Source: Cohaesibacter intestini (GTDB lineage Bacteria; Pseudomonadota; Alphaproteobacteria; Rhizobiales; Cohaesibacteraceae). From it: a stretch of DNA of 64,000 nt. Position 1 is the stretch's first letter. Each line of letters opens with the position of its first letter. Both the position numbers and the translations under genes were made by a program. Where the stretch lies: NCBI RefSeq assembly GCF_003324485.1, contig NZ_QODK01000007.1:1-64000 (forward strand), read 5' to 3'. This document shows, piece after piece, positions 24,090 through 33,197 of the stretch. Under the pieces are notes generated by a model, which saw only the letters and a list, made by a program, of their open reading frames with translations, had not been told where the DNA came from and ran no database searches.

Positions 24090-25058
24090 ATGCTCAGTTG
24101 TCGGGATTTCGAACGCGCCGAGGAACTGGTTTACCGCGCCATGAAACCAACCCCTTGTTACAATTGGCCTCTGCTGGCCGAGGCGTTGGGGGCCAATGTC
24201 TGGATGAAGCATGAAAATCACACCCCGACTGGCGCCTTCAAGGTGCGTGGCGGTTTGGTCTATGCCAATCGCTACAAGGCCCGTTTCCCTGAAGCCGAAG
24301 GGTTGATTTCCGCCACGCGCGGCAATCACGGTCAGAGCCTTGCCTTCGCCGCCCGCGTTGAGGGTCTGCATGCCACCATCGTCGTGCCCCATGGCAATTC
24401 GGCAGAAAAGAATGCGGCCATGAAGAGTTTTGGCGCAACCCTGATCGAGGAAGGGGATGACTTTGATCTGGCCTGTGGCTGTGCGCGAAGCATGGCAGAG
24501 CGGGATGGATTGCACATGGTGCCCTCTTTCCATGAGGATCTGGTGGCAGGCGTCGGCACCTATGCCTATGAAATGATGCGCCAGCATGCGGATTTTGATG
24601 CGATCTATGTGCCGATTGGCAAGGGCTCGGGCATCTGCGGCATGATCGAGGCGCGCAATGCCCTCAATCTCAAGACCAAAATTGTCGGGGTGGTCTCTGA
24701 CCGGGCCGATGGCTATGCCCGCTCCTTCGAATGCGGCACGCTGACCGAAGCCGAGCGCAGCGACACCTTTGCCGATGGCATGGCGGTCCGCTGCCCCGAT
24801 GCTGACGCTCTTGATATCGTGATGAAGGGGGCTGATCATATTGTCCGGGTCGATGATGACAGCATCGCCAAGGCAATCCGGTTGATCTATCGTGCCACCC
24901 ACAATCTGGCAGAAGGAGCGGGCGCTGCATCTCTGGCGGCCCTGATGATCGAGAAAGACAAAATGGCGGGCAAGAAGGTCGGTGTTGTCCTGTCAGGCCA
25001 GAATATCGACTCCGACTGGATGGCTGATGTCCTGTCCGGTCACACGCCAACGGTTTGA
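24090..25058 (+). CDS. Threonine/serine dehydratase-like PLP enzyme
   Basis: This is a fold type II PLP enzyme of 322 residues. Lys51 in TPTGAFKVRGG should hold PLP, TRGNHGQS binds the substrate carboxylate, and GKGSGICGM is the phosphate-binding loop. It would deaminate threonine, serine or a related beta-hydroxy amino acid to a keto acid and ammonia. There is no C-terminal ACT domain, so it is of the catabolic kind, without isoleucine feedback. Its divergent MocR neighbour and the operators between them suggest induction by the substrate. AGGA precedes the ATG. The exact substrate, for example hydroxy-aspartate or ectoine-derived amino acids, cannot be told. Confidence 0.85.
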   Translation: MLSCRDFERAEELVYRAMKPTPCYNWPLLAEALGANVWMKHENHTPTGAFKVRGGLVYANRYKARFPEAEGLISATRGNHGQSLAFAARVEGLHATIVVPHGNSAEKNAAMKSFGATLIEEGDDFDLACGCARSMAERDGLHMVPSFHEDLVAGVGTYAYEMMRQHADFDAIYVPIGKGSGICGMIEARNALNLKTKIVGVVSDRADGYARSFECGTLTEAERSDTFADGMAVRCPDADALDIVMKGADHIVRVDDDSIAKAIRLIYRATHNLAEGAGAASLAALMIEKDKMAGKKVGVVLSGQNIDSDWMADVLSGHTPTV

Positions 25059-25192
25059 CCAGCTGACCGTTTGAGGCGGTTACTGACCAAGAACGGCCGC
25101 TGACCGGGCGTAAAACCAGCCGTTGATCAGGATTGATGCAGGGCCCTGCGCTCCCCATGATCCAACAGGCCCGGTGAGCACTGTGGGGGGAG

Positions 25193-25225
25193 CACCTTTC
25201 GTCCAGACCGGGCGAAAGGTGTTTT
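25193..25225 (+). terminator. Intrinsic terminator of the dehydratase gene
   Basis: CACCTTTCG pairs perfectly with CGAAAGGTG and is followed by TTTT. It lies between the convergent dehydratase and SDR genes. Confidence 0.75.
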
Positions 25226-25242
25226 CTCATTTGACGACTCGT

Positions 25243-26001
25243 TCAGATGCAGCGGCCCCCATCCACCTCCAGCGCCACGCCGGTGATGAAATTGGCTTCG
25301 TCCGAGGCCAGATAGAGCGCAGCATTGGCGATGTCCTCTGGCGTTGACAGGCGGCCGATGGGGATCGAGTTCTTGAATAGATCACGTTTCTCTGGCGTAT
25401 CTTCCCCCATGAAGAGATGCAGCATGCCGGTTTCGCCAGCCACCGGGCAGAGAGCATTGACGCGGATCTTGTCCGGAGCAAATTCGATGGCGAGGCTTTT
25501 GGTCAGGGAAATGGCGGCCCCCTTCGAGCTGTTATAGACCACCAAACCGGGGCGCGGCCGCAAACCCGCGGTGGAAGCGGTGTTGATGATCACCCCGCCG
25601 CCCTTTTCCCGCATGATGGGCACCACCCGCCGTGTGGCGAGAAAGATTGCCTTCACATTGACATCATAGATCCGATCAAACATCGCTTCGTCGACATCCA
25701 TGAAGGGCATGTTGCAATGGGTGTAGCCTGCATTATTGACCAGAATATCCGGGCCACCGAAATCCTCCGCAGCGCTGACCATGCGGTCAACAGCGTCCTT
25801 TTGCGACACATCAGCCACGATCGCGGTACCGCCAATATCGGCGGCGACCTCTCGGGCTGCGTCGCCATTAAGGTCGGCGACGACGACCTTGGCCCCTTCG
25901 GCAGCGAAGCGCCGCGCAATGCCTTCACCAAAGCCAGACGCAGCTCCCGTGACGATGGCAACCTTGCCTTCCAGTCTTTTGGACCCTTTGTCCGCTGTCA
26001 T
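25243..26001 (-). CDS. Short-chain dehydrogenase/reductase
   Basis: The 252-residue protein is a classical SDR: TGAASGFG (residues 18-25) for NAD(P) binding, NNAG in ILVNNAGYTH, and YNSSK as the catalytic Tyr-Lys pair. The end ITGVALEVDGGRCI is typical. The start at 26001 follows GGAGG; an upstream in-frame start is possible but has no such site. It follows the aldehyde dehydrogenase gene by 78 bp on the same strand, so it probably belongs to the same pathway, oxidising an alcohol or hydroxy acid. Substrate unknown. Confidence 0.9.
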   Translation of the reverse strand: MTADKGSKRLEGKVAIVTGAASGFGEGIARRFAAEGAKVVVADLNGDAAREVAADIGGTAIVADVSQKDAVDRMVSAAEDFGGPDILVNNAGYTHCNMPFMDVDEAMFDRIYDVNVKAIFLATRRVVPIMREKGGGVIINTASTAGLRPRPGLVVYNSSKGAAISLTKSLAIEFAPDKIRVNALCPVAGETGMLHLFMGEDTPEKRDLFKNSIPIGRLSTPEDIANAALYLASDEANFITGVALEVDGGRCI

Positions 26002-26079
26002 TCTGTTTCCTCCCATTATCCGGCTATTGCCGGACCTTTTCCTATCGTGTTCGACCGTTTTTCGGCCGTTATCAGGCCT

Positions 26080-27564
26080 TTAGCCGTGTTTCATGATGAT
26101 TGTCTTGAGTGCAGACATGTCCAACAGGCTCGCCATGCCCTTCTCGCGCCCATGGCCGGATTTTTTGAAACCGCCAAATGGCAGCTCAACGCCACCCCCT
26201 GCCCCGTAGCCATTGATGAAAACTTGCCCGGCCCGCACGGCACGGGCCATGCGCATGGATCGGGCAGCATCCCGTGTCCAGACACCGGCAACCAGTCCGA
26301 AGGGGGTGCCATTGGCCAGATCGATGGCTTCCTGCTCATCCCTGAAGGGGATCATCGACAGGACCGGCCCGAAAATCTCATCCTGTGCCAGCGGGTGACT
26401 GTTCGGTACAGGGCCAAACAGGGTGGGGGCTGCATAGAAGCCGCCATCAGGAGCATCAGAGGCGACTGAGCCTGCAGCCAGCACGGGAATGTCCCGGTCG
26501 GCGGCAAGCTGCATGAAACTGTCGATCCGATCGGCCTGACCGCTGGAAATAAGAGGTCCGAGATCCGCGTCCCGGTCGTGCCGATCCGCTGTCAGGGCAT
26601 TGAAGCGGGTGATCAATTGCTCCTCAACCGCATCCCACAGGCTTTGATGCACCAACAGGCGCGATCCGGCAGAACAAGTCTGGCCGGCATTCTGGATGAT
26701 GGCGTTGGTCACCACCGGCATGGCCTCTTGCAAATCCGCATCTTCAAATAGGATTTGCGGGCTTTTACCGCCCAACTCCAGCGTCGTGCCGACATGATTG
26801 TCGGCGGCTGCCTTCTGGACCAAAGTGCCAACCGTGGGAGAACCGGTGAAGGTGAGAAAATCGATCCCCGGATGACCGGACAGAGCACTGCCTGCCTCTT
26901 CCCCATGGCCGGTGACCACATTCAGAACGCCCGGAGGAATGCCCGCTTCATCGGCCAACTCAGCCATGCGCAGAATCGACAGGCACGCTTCCTCGGCAGG
27001 CTTGATAACCAGACAATTTCCCATCGCCAATGCCGCACCAATGACCCGAGCCCCGATCTGGGCGGGATAGTTCCATGGCACGATGGAGCCGACCACCCCA
27101 TGGGGTTCGCGCAGGGTGAGCGCCGTAAACCCGTCCAGCATCGGGATGGTGTCACCCATGATCTTGTCTGCCGCACCACCGTAAAATTCGAAATAACGAG
27201 CGGCCATGGTGATATCGGCGTCAGCCTGGCGCAGTGGCTTGCCGGTGTCTCGACTTTCCAGCGCGGCGAGTTCCTCATGATGCTCGTCCACCAGCAGTGC
27301 GAGGCGGGAGAGGCAACGTCCGCGCTGGGTTGCCGTCATGCGGCTCCATATCCGCCCCTCGAAGGCCTTGCGGGCGGCGGCAACCGCTTCATCGACGTCG
27401 GGCTTGGTGGAGCGGGCGATCTGGCAGAAGGCTTGACCATCGGACGGACAGATGAGGTCAAGCAGCTTGCCGCTGGCTGCAGGCACGGCCTCTCCGTCAA
27501 TCAGGTTGGCCCAGACCTTGCCCTGGGCAATAGAGCCCGCTCTCTTTGCAAGCGTTTCTGTCAT
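26080..27564 (-). CDS. NAD(P)-dependent aldehyde dehydrogenase
   Basis: The protein of 494 residues has the full ALDH signature: VPWNYPAQIG, TGSPTVGT, the glutamate motif LELGGKSPQ, and NAGQTCSAGSRLLV with the catalytic cysteine. The C-terminal GGVELPFGGFKKSGHGREKG resembles betaine-aldehyde and gamma-glutamyl-aminobutyraldehyde dehydrogenases. GGGAGG before the ATG decides the start at 27564. It lies in a same-strand row with NUDIX, SDR and BKACE-like genes, each about 80-95 bp apart. It probably oxidises an aldehyde intermediate of a small-molecule catabolic route. Confidence 0.92.
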   Translation of the reverse strand: MTETLAKRAGSIAQGKVWANLIDGEAVPAASGKLLDLICPSDGQAFCQIARSTKPDVDEAVAAARKAFEGRIWSRMTATQRGRCLSRLALLVDEHHEELAALESRDTGKPLRQADADITMAARYFEFYGGAADKIMGDTIPMLDGFTALTLREPHGVVGSIVPWNYPAQIGARVIGAALAMGNCLVIKPAEEACLSILRMAELADEAGIPPGVLNVVTGHGEEAGSALSGHPGIDFLTFTGSPTVGTLVQKAAADNHVGTTLELGGKSPQILFEDADLQEAMPVVTNAIIQNAGQTCSAGSRLLVHQSLWDAVEEQLITRFNALTADRHDRDADLGPLISSGQADRIDSFMQLAADRDIPVLAAGSVASDAPDGGFYAAPTLFGPVPNSHPLAQDEIFGPVLSMIPFRDEQEAIDLANGTPFGLVAGVWTRDAARSMRMARAVRAGQVFINGYGAGGGVELPFGGFKKSGHGREKGMASLLDMSALKTIIMKHG

Positions 27565-27658
27565 CTTTGCCTCCCTACTCATCAGACAGCTGGGGGAGAG
27601 TGTGCGCCGAGACAAGGCCGAGAGCAAGGGTGACTTTTCAAAGTTTCAGGTGGTCTGA

Positions 27659-28276
27659 TCAGAAAAACAATTCCGGCTCAGCAAGCATCAAATGCTGGAT
27701 CAGCAGGATTGTCTTGGCGTCGCGTAATTGGCCTTGCAGGGCCGCTTCGCCAAGTTCGTCAAGAGCGATTTCCTCGACGATGATGTCCTCGCCTTCATGG
27801 TCAAGGCCGCCCCCTTCATGGACCCGATCATCGAGCGTGTAGCAGGCAAGATAGGCATCAATGGTTTCGGTCAAGGTGCCCGGTGAGGCATAGAAACGGG
27901 TGACATGTTCCAGCTCGTGAATGGCAAAGCCCAGCTCCTCTTCCGCCTCACGCAGGACGGCCCCTTCGGGGCTTTCTCCGGGATCGACCAGACCGGCAGC
28001 GACTTCCAGCAGCATTGGGTCTTTCTCCCCATTGGCCAAAGCGCCGATCCGCAATTGACGCACGAGCAAAGCCACGCGGCGCGCGCGATCAACTGGTAGA
28101 ACGGCAATCGCACTGCCATGGTCATGAATTTCGCGTGTTACATGATGAACCGTGCCGGATGTGTCTGTGTAGCGCACCGTGCATTTAGAGAGGGTGACAA
28201 AGCCATCATACTGAATTTCACTCTCAGTGATGGCAGGGTCGGTGCGATCCTTGCGCGGCAGGAACCGGTCGGACAT
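27659..28276 (-). CDS. NUDIX hydrolase (ADP-ribose pyrophosphatase type)
   Basis: The 205-residue protein carries a perfect NUDIX box, GLVDPGESPEGAVLREAEEELGF, with the metal-binding REAEEE. The preceding EVAAGLVD and following FYASPGTLTETIDAYLA are typical of ADP-ribose and nucleoside-diphosphate sugar pyrophosphatases. It probably hydrolyses ADP-ribose or a related NDP-sugar. It sits between BKACE-like and ALDH genes, 94 bp from each. The chosen start begins MSDRFLPRKD; an upstream in-frame start at 28330 has no better support. Confidence 0.88.
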   Translation of the reverse strand: MSDRFLPRKDRTDPAITESEIQYDGFVTLSKCTVRYTDTSGTVHHVTREIHDHGSAIAVLPVDRARRVALLVRQLRIGALANGEKDPMLLEVAAGLVDPGESPEGAVLREAEEELGFAIHELEHVTRFYASPGTLTETIDAYLACYTLDDRVHEGGGLDHEGEDIIVEEIALDELGEAALQGQLRDAKTILLIQHLMLAEPELFF

Positions 28277-28370
28277 GGCTGTCTGTCTTTCTGTTGCATC
28301 ATTTGCCAGCCAGTCGCCCCAATCCCCCATGCGGGCATGTGGCGGCCTGCTCGGGATCGTTCAGGCTTGT

Positions 28371-29234
28371 TCAGCGTGGCCCGAACAACAGGGTTCGGGT
28401 CTCAAAGCCGGAAGCAATGGAGCGACCAAGCAGATTGGCGACTTGCTGCAACGGACTTACCTGATCTTGGGGCCCTTTGAAAGCCTCTCCTTGCCCAGAC
28501 TGGGCATTATAGGCGGGTCCCATCATCATATGCCCACCCATCGCAAGCGCCGCTGTCTGGGCCGTCAGCTCCGAGGGACCGAAAGCGGCCACAGACCACG
28601 CCACCTTGCCGGTCAGGTATAGCTTGTCCAGCGTGGTCAAAAAGGGACGCAACTCATTGGCATTGCTGGTCGGCTGCTCGCCGTCCGTGCCGAGGATGAA
28701 CAACAAGGCTCGGCAGCTTTCGGGAATGATCCCATATTGGCGAAAGGCATAGAACCATTCGATGTCACTGGCCCGATCCAGCGCAAACTGAACGCCCGTT
28801 CCTCTTTCATTACAAAGATCAAGGAATTGACGCGCCCGGTCTTCGTCGGCTTCGTCGCCATCACGAGGCAGGATCTGATCGAGCCGGATTTGGAGTGAAT
28901 CCACAGTTTCAGCAGCCAGCAACCGGTCGACTTCTGTCAGGTCGATGCCCGTTGCCGGATTGATGTCCAGTTCCAACTGAAGTCCAAATCCACCGTCGGT
29001 CGCATCCCTGATCATGGCGATCGTCGGCAACAAGGCGTCCAGTTGAGACATTGCAATGCCCGTGTCGTCGCGCACAGAGAAGGAATAAAGAGAAGCACCG
29101 GCCTCTTTTGCAGCGCGCGCGCTGGCAACCAGTTCATCAGGCTTGATGGGCAGGGCGAGACAATCCCGTTTGGAGCGGCGAATTCCATTGGCTGCATAGG
29201 ACAGAACCACGGGCTTGGGCATACCGAAAAACAT
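28371..29234 (-). CDS. BKACE-like (DUF849) protein lacking the metal ligands
   Basis: The 287-residue protein follows the layout of beta-keto acid cleavage enzymes: LALPIKPDELVASARAAKEAGASLYSFSVRDDTG, a central barrel, and ALAMGGHMMMGPAYN near the end. In active BKACE members the zinc-binding HLHVRD and GLEDN are conserved. Here they read YSFSVRD and GPAYN, so both histidines and the glutamate are replaced. It is unlikely to perform the normal zinc-dependent cleavage and may have another reaction or a binding role. It is first in the minus-strand row and divergent from an RpiR regulator. Confidence 0.7.
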   Translation of the reverse strand: MFFGMPKPVVLSYAANGIRRSKRDCLALPIKPDELVASARAAKEAGASLYSFSVRDDTGIAMSQLDALLPTIAMIRDATDGGFGLQLELDINPATGIDLTEVDRLLAAETVDSLQIRLDQILPRDGDEADEDRARQFLDLCNERGTGVQFALDRASDIEWFYAFRQYGIIPESCRALLFILGTDGEQPTSNANELRPFLTTLDKLYLTGKVAWSVAAFGPSELTAQTAALAMGGHMMMGPAYNAQSGQGEAFKGPQDQVSPLQQVANLLGRSIASGFETRTLLFGPR

Positions 29235-29578
29235 GTTATTTCAACGTCGTGGCTAGTGGTAAACAGAATTAATTCAAAACACGAATTCAATCCTATTCAT
29301 TTCACACGTGAGGTAAACGCGAATCTTTCCAAAGAGCAACATATCGTTGCATTTTTGGCATTTTTCCCCATTTGCCGGGTGAAGGCGTGTTCCTTTTTGG
29401 CTATTTTCTGCACTTTTCCGGCAGTTGCGGCTCAAACTGTGGCAAATACAATTGGTCCTTCCAGTGCATAGCCTCCTCACCTTTTGCCAAACCCGATCAA
29501 CTTTTGTATGAAAGGGCTGAGACAAGCGGACGGCACCGTTTGCCAATGCATTCGATAGCTTGAACCAAAAGTACAGAC
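29235..29578. other. Divergent promoter region of the BKACE-like and RpiR genes
   Basis: No gene was recognised in these 344 bp. The stretch is AT-richer than its flanks and should hold both promoters and the RpiR operator, but no clear inverted repeat was found. Confidence 0.4.
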
Positions 29579-30502
29579 ATGAAACTCGATGATTTGCGAC
29601 AATTGCTATGGGATGCCTATCCCGGCCTTTCCCCTCAGATGAAGGTCGCGGCTTCCTATGTGCTCGACAATCCGGCCGATGTCGCTTTCAAGTCTGTGCG
29701 ACAGCTGGCCAAAGCAGCCGACGTGCACCCCTCCACCATCGTGCGGCTGGCTCAGGTTGCTGGCTTTTCTACTTTTGATCCCTTCCGCTCGGTCTTTCAG
29801 GAAGGTGTGCAGGTACAGGAAGTGCGGCTGGATGAGCGCGCCGCAGCTCTGCAAAAGGGCGGCAAATGGGGAGAAGGCTCGGATGCTTTTGTCGAAATCG
29901 GACAGGCTACGCTGAGCAATCTGACCAGTTTGTTTCAGCCCAACACCCTGAAATCAGTACAACGGATCGCCAATGCCATTCTGGAGGCTGACCGGGTTTA
30001 CGTCTCAGGCTATCGCTCGTCCTTCGCCTTTGCGCACTATCTCGCTTATGCTGGCAAAATTGCCCTGCCTTCGATCCAATTGCTGGAAAGCCCCGACGGA
30101 TCTCATTTTGACATGCTGGGACAGGCAGGACCAAGAGACCTGATCATCCTGTTCACCTTCGCCCCTTATGCATCAGAGGGCGGGCGGCTTCTAACAGTCG
30201 CCAAGAAGCGAGGCTGCAAGATCGTCGCGATCACCGATACCATGTCCTCACCAGCTGTGCCCTATGCTGACATGGGATTGTTCGTGCCGATGACCGGGCC
30301 GCAGCTTTTGCCCTCTCTGGTCCCGGCAGCGTCTGCTTGCGAGCTTATCCTTGCGGAATGCACCCGGCTGGGTGGTGACGGCGTGGTCAGCAATCTCAGA
30401 AGCTTTCGGGATCAAGTCCATGCGGTCGACGGCTATCTCAATCCGGTCGACCCATCCCATGACCTTGAAGACGAGGATGACGAAGAGCGCTTTCCTGACT
30501 GA
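29579..30502 (+). CDS. MurR/RpiR-family transcriptional regulator
   Basis: The 307-residue protein has an N-terminal HTH_6 domain (LSPQMKVAASYVLDNPADVAFKSVRQLAKAADVHPSTIVRLAQVAGF) and a C-terminal SIS sugar-phosphate-binding domain around residues 125-260, with VYVSGYRSSFAFAHYLAY and LIILFTFAPYASEGGRL. This family senses phosphosugars or small metabolites. It is divergent from the BKACE-like gene, so it probably controls the minus-strand row of four genes. The C-terminal tail is acidic (DLEDEDDEERFPD). Confidence 0.9.
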   Translation: MKLDDLRQLLWDAYPGLSPQMKVAASYVLDNPADVAFKSVRQLAKAADVHPSTIVRLAQVAGFSTFDPFRSVFQEGVQVQEVRLDERAAALQKGGKWGEGSDAFVEIGQATLSNLTSLFQPNTLKSVQRIANAILEADRVYVSGYRSSFAFAHYLAYAGKIALPSIQLLESPDGSHFDMLGQAGPRDLIILFTFAPYASEGGRLLTVAKKRGCKIVAITDTMSSPAVPYADMGLFVPMTGPQLLPSLVPAASACELILAECTRLGGDGVVSNLRSFRDQVHAVDGYLNPVDPSHDLEDEDDEERFPD

Positions 30503-31105
30503 CCCTCCCTATATCCAGCCTTGCCACAATCGAAGAGGTGAACAGGTTTGCCAGCTCATTCGGGAGTGATTCGTCTTAAACACCATGGTTAAACGTTATC
30601 CCAATGCGGCTCTTTTATTTTCTATCTGGGGCTTGACAGACAATCTCAATCAACCGTCCGGGAAAAGAAAGACTTTACCCACAGGCAATAAATTCAATTA
30701 AAGAGTGCATTTATTTTATGCTGCACGGTAAAATATTTCAGGGCATTCCAGGATTGGCACAACCAGAGATCGGTCCCGTTATTTCAATTGGATACTGCAT
30801 CCAACGTTCAATTTCCTTGAAACTTCAAGTATATGCGTAGTTTCGAATTTATCAGGGGGGAAATTTTTGTTGGTGATTTATCGATTAAGTTATGTCTCGA
30901 TATATTATACCTAATTTAGTTATGTATAGACATAAAAATGCACAACCCTTGCTACAACCAAGGCGTTATTTTTTTCCTACAAAATGGACAGATCAGACAA
31001 AATTTTCCTCCTCTAACCATTCGCATTGCAGCCTTCAAAGGAGATGGCTAGATTCTAGTTATAAGATATTCATTACTACTCCACGTAGACGTTGTGAGGA
31101 TTGTC
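30503..31105. other. AT-rich intergenic region before the TetR gene
   Basis: These about 600 bp hold no supported gene; the small open frames lack ribosome binding sites and recognisable domains. Nothing structural stands out. Confidence 0.45.
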
Positions 31106-31765
31106 ATGGGCCGACCAAAAGAATTCGATTATGAAAACGTGCTCGATGCAGCAACGGAAACTTTCTGGGCAGACGGGGTTGCCAGAACATCCATCAGTTC
31201 ACTTGTTGAATCGATGCATATCCAAAGATCAAGTTTTTACAATAGCTTTGCATCCAAGGAGCGGATTTTGGGTTTGGTGCTTGAGCGCTATGTAAAGGCA
31301 AATCCCCTCAATATACTGATCAATGCGCGCACCGAAATGGAAGCCAAGGAACCAGAGCATGCGGCGATAGATCTGATCCTGGATTTTAGCTATTTCCTGT
31401 CCCAGAAGGGCGCTGGAAGAGGCTGCCTGTTGTTGAACGGTTTGAGCGAACTCACGGTCAAAGATGGCGAATGCTATGAAATTTATCAGGACTATTACGT
31501 ACAGCTAACCGGCGGTCTTTCCGTTCTCCTTGAACGACTTGATAGAGAAAAATCTTCGGATCAGGGCAAGTCCAAGTTGAGTCTGGATCATATGATGGGG
31601 ATCCTGCTTGGTATGAGCCATTATTCGAAACTCGACTGTACAGAACAACGCCTCGCAAATATGGGTCTTGACTTGCTTTCCGGGCTTTCCCCGAACTTCA
31701 CCGATGCGTTGGTTTCCGAGCAAGAAAGAGTTCATGAAGACAGCAAGGAATTGATGCAGGCCTGA
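31106..31765 (+). CDS. TetR/AcrR-family transcriptional regulator
   Basis: The start MGRPKEFDYENVLDAATETFWADGVARTSISSLVESM, followed by HIQRSSFYNSFASKERILGLVLERY, is a standard TetR N-terminal helix-turn-helix. The C-terminal ligand domain contains GAGRGCLLLNGLSEL, a pattern common in the C-terminal domain of this subgroup. It has 219 residues. TGAGGAT precedes the ATG. It has no close gene partner; the nearest downstream gene, a helicase, is beyond a terminator. It probably regulates itself or a distant target. Confidence 0.9.
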   Translation: MGRPKEFDYENVLDAATETFWADGVARTSISSLVESMHIQRSSFYNSFASKERILGLVLERYVKANPLNILINARTEMEAKEPEHAAIDLILDFSYFLSQKGAGRGCLLLNGLSELTVKDGECYEIYQDYYVQLTGGLSVLLERLDREKSSDQGKSKLSLDHMMGILLGMSHYSKLDCTEQRLANMGLDLLSGLSPNFTDALVSEQERVHEDSKELMQA

Positions 31766-31823
31766 CCCTTGATCTCCGGTGATTTCCTCTAACTTCTTCT
31801 GGCAAAGATGCGACAGTTTGCTG

Positions 31824-31856
31824 AATGCGCGAATTTCGGTTCGCGCATTTTTTTTG
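31824..31856 (+). terminator. Strong intrinsic terminator after the TetR gene
   Basis: AATGCGCGAA pairs perfectly with TTCGCGCATT across TTTCGG and is followed by a run of seven T. Confidence 0.9.
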
Positions 31857-32042
31857 CCTCAGATGCAGGCCGCCTTTCGGATGCCTGAAACGATTGCAGA
31901 TATTCACATTTTGTTCTCTTTTTGCCCGAAAGGCTTCGAAAAGCCCGTCTGATGCTTGAAATTGTGGCTCTGCTTGGTCAGTGTCGGGACTGCGATTCCA
32001 CGAAGGAAGCGTGTGTGATTCCGGTTCGAGGGTAAGACTGTC

Positions 32043-33155
32043 GTGGAATGGTCCGATCAACAGGCCGCCGCTTTGGATGCGGTCAATCAATGGATAAAGA
32101 AGGGTGATGCGCCGATTTTCCGCCTGTTCGGCTATGCGGGCACGGGCAAGACCACCCTTGCCAAGCATTTGGCGCAAGGGGTCGATGGGGAAGTCCTGTT
32201 CGGCGCTTTTACAGGCAAGGCGGCACAGGTCTTGCGGCAAAAGGGATGCCCGGGAGCCAGCACGATCCATGCGATGATCTATCGGCCGGACAGTCGCGAT
32301 GACGATGACGAGGCCGAAAGCGATGTTCCTGCCTTTGTCATCAATCGGGATAGCCCGGCTCACGACGCGGATCTGATCATCATTGACGAATGCTCGATGG
32401 TCGATGAAATGCTGGGTTCCGACTTGCTGTCCTTTGGCAAGCCGGTGTTGGTTCTAGGCGATCCCGCCCAGTTGCCCCCCGTTTCTGGCGGTGGCTATTT
32501 CACCGATGACGAACCGGACATGATGCTGACGGAAATTCACCGTCAGGCGCGGGACAATCCGATCATTCGACTGGCACAGGATGTGCGCGAAGGCAACACG
32601 CTGGATTATGGCGACTATGACACGGTAAAAGTGATCCATCGCCGCGATCTGGAAACGGACAAGGTTCTGCAAGCCGATCAGGTGTTGGTTGGCCGCAATG
32701 TCACCCGGCAGCGCTATAACAATCGCCTGCGAGAGCTGAAGTCGTTTGACAGCCCCTACCCTCAGGTCGGCGACAAGCTTGTTTGTCTGCGCAACAACCA
32801 CCAGAAGGGCCTGTTGAATGGCGGCATCTGGCTGGTCGACAAGGTGACCAGCCGGACCGGCAAGGATATCAAGATGCGGGTCAGTCCGGAAATCGGGCAT
32901 GAATTGTCCGGCAGGGTTCCTCTGAAGGTGCCCAAAGCGCTGTTCGAGGAACATGGGGGCGAAATTCCCTGGACGGTTCGCAAGCAAGGGGATTCATTTG
33001 ATTATGGCTATGCGCTGACCGTGCATAAGTCACAAGGTTCCCAATGGAACGACGTGATGCTGTTTGATGAAAGCTGGGCCTTCCGCGATCACCGCCACAG
33101 ATGGCTCTATACAGGCATCACACGGGCCGCGGAGACGCTGACAATCGTCCGCTAA
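32043..33155 (+). CDS. RecD-like ATP-dependent DNA helicase (SF1)
   Basis: The 370-residue protein has Walker A GYAGTGKTTLA, Walker B LIIIDECSMVD, motif III LVLGDPAQLPPV, and the C-terminal motifs DYGYALTVHKSQGSQW and WLYTGITRAAETL. It is a compact RecD/Pif1-type helicase, like those called exodeoxyribonuclease V alpha-subunit homologues in Alphaproteobacteria. It would unwind DNA 5' to 3' using ATP. It starts with GTG after GAGGGTAAG; no ATG fits. It is convergent with a response regulator gene. Confidence 0.88.
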   Translation: MEWSDQQAAALDAVNQWIKKGDAPIFRLFGYAGTGKTTLAKHLAQGVDGEVLFGAFTGKAAQVLRQKGCPGASTIHAMIYRPDSRDDDDEAESDVPAFVINRDSPAHDADLIIIDECSMVDEMLGSDLLSFGKPVLVLGDPAQLPPVSGGGYFTDDEPDMMLTEIHRQARDNPIIRLAQDVREGNTLDYGDYDTVKVIHRRDLETDKVLQADQVLVGRNVTRQRYNNRLRELKSFDSPYPQVGDKLVCLRNNHQKGLLNGGIWLVDKVTSRTGKDIKMRVSPEIGHELSGRVPLKVPKALFEEHGGEIPWTVRKQGDSFDYGYALTVHKSQGSQWNDVMLFDESWAFRDHRHRWLYTGITRAAETLTIVR

Positions 33156-33197
33156 TCGAAGCTTTTCTGACTGTAGGGCGGTCTGATTCTGATGCGG

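Noticed and set aside
23892-24902. Long N-terminal extension of the MocR frame
   Set aside because: It is antisense to the dehydratase gene, which has clear PLP-enzyme motifs, and crosses the operator region.
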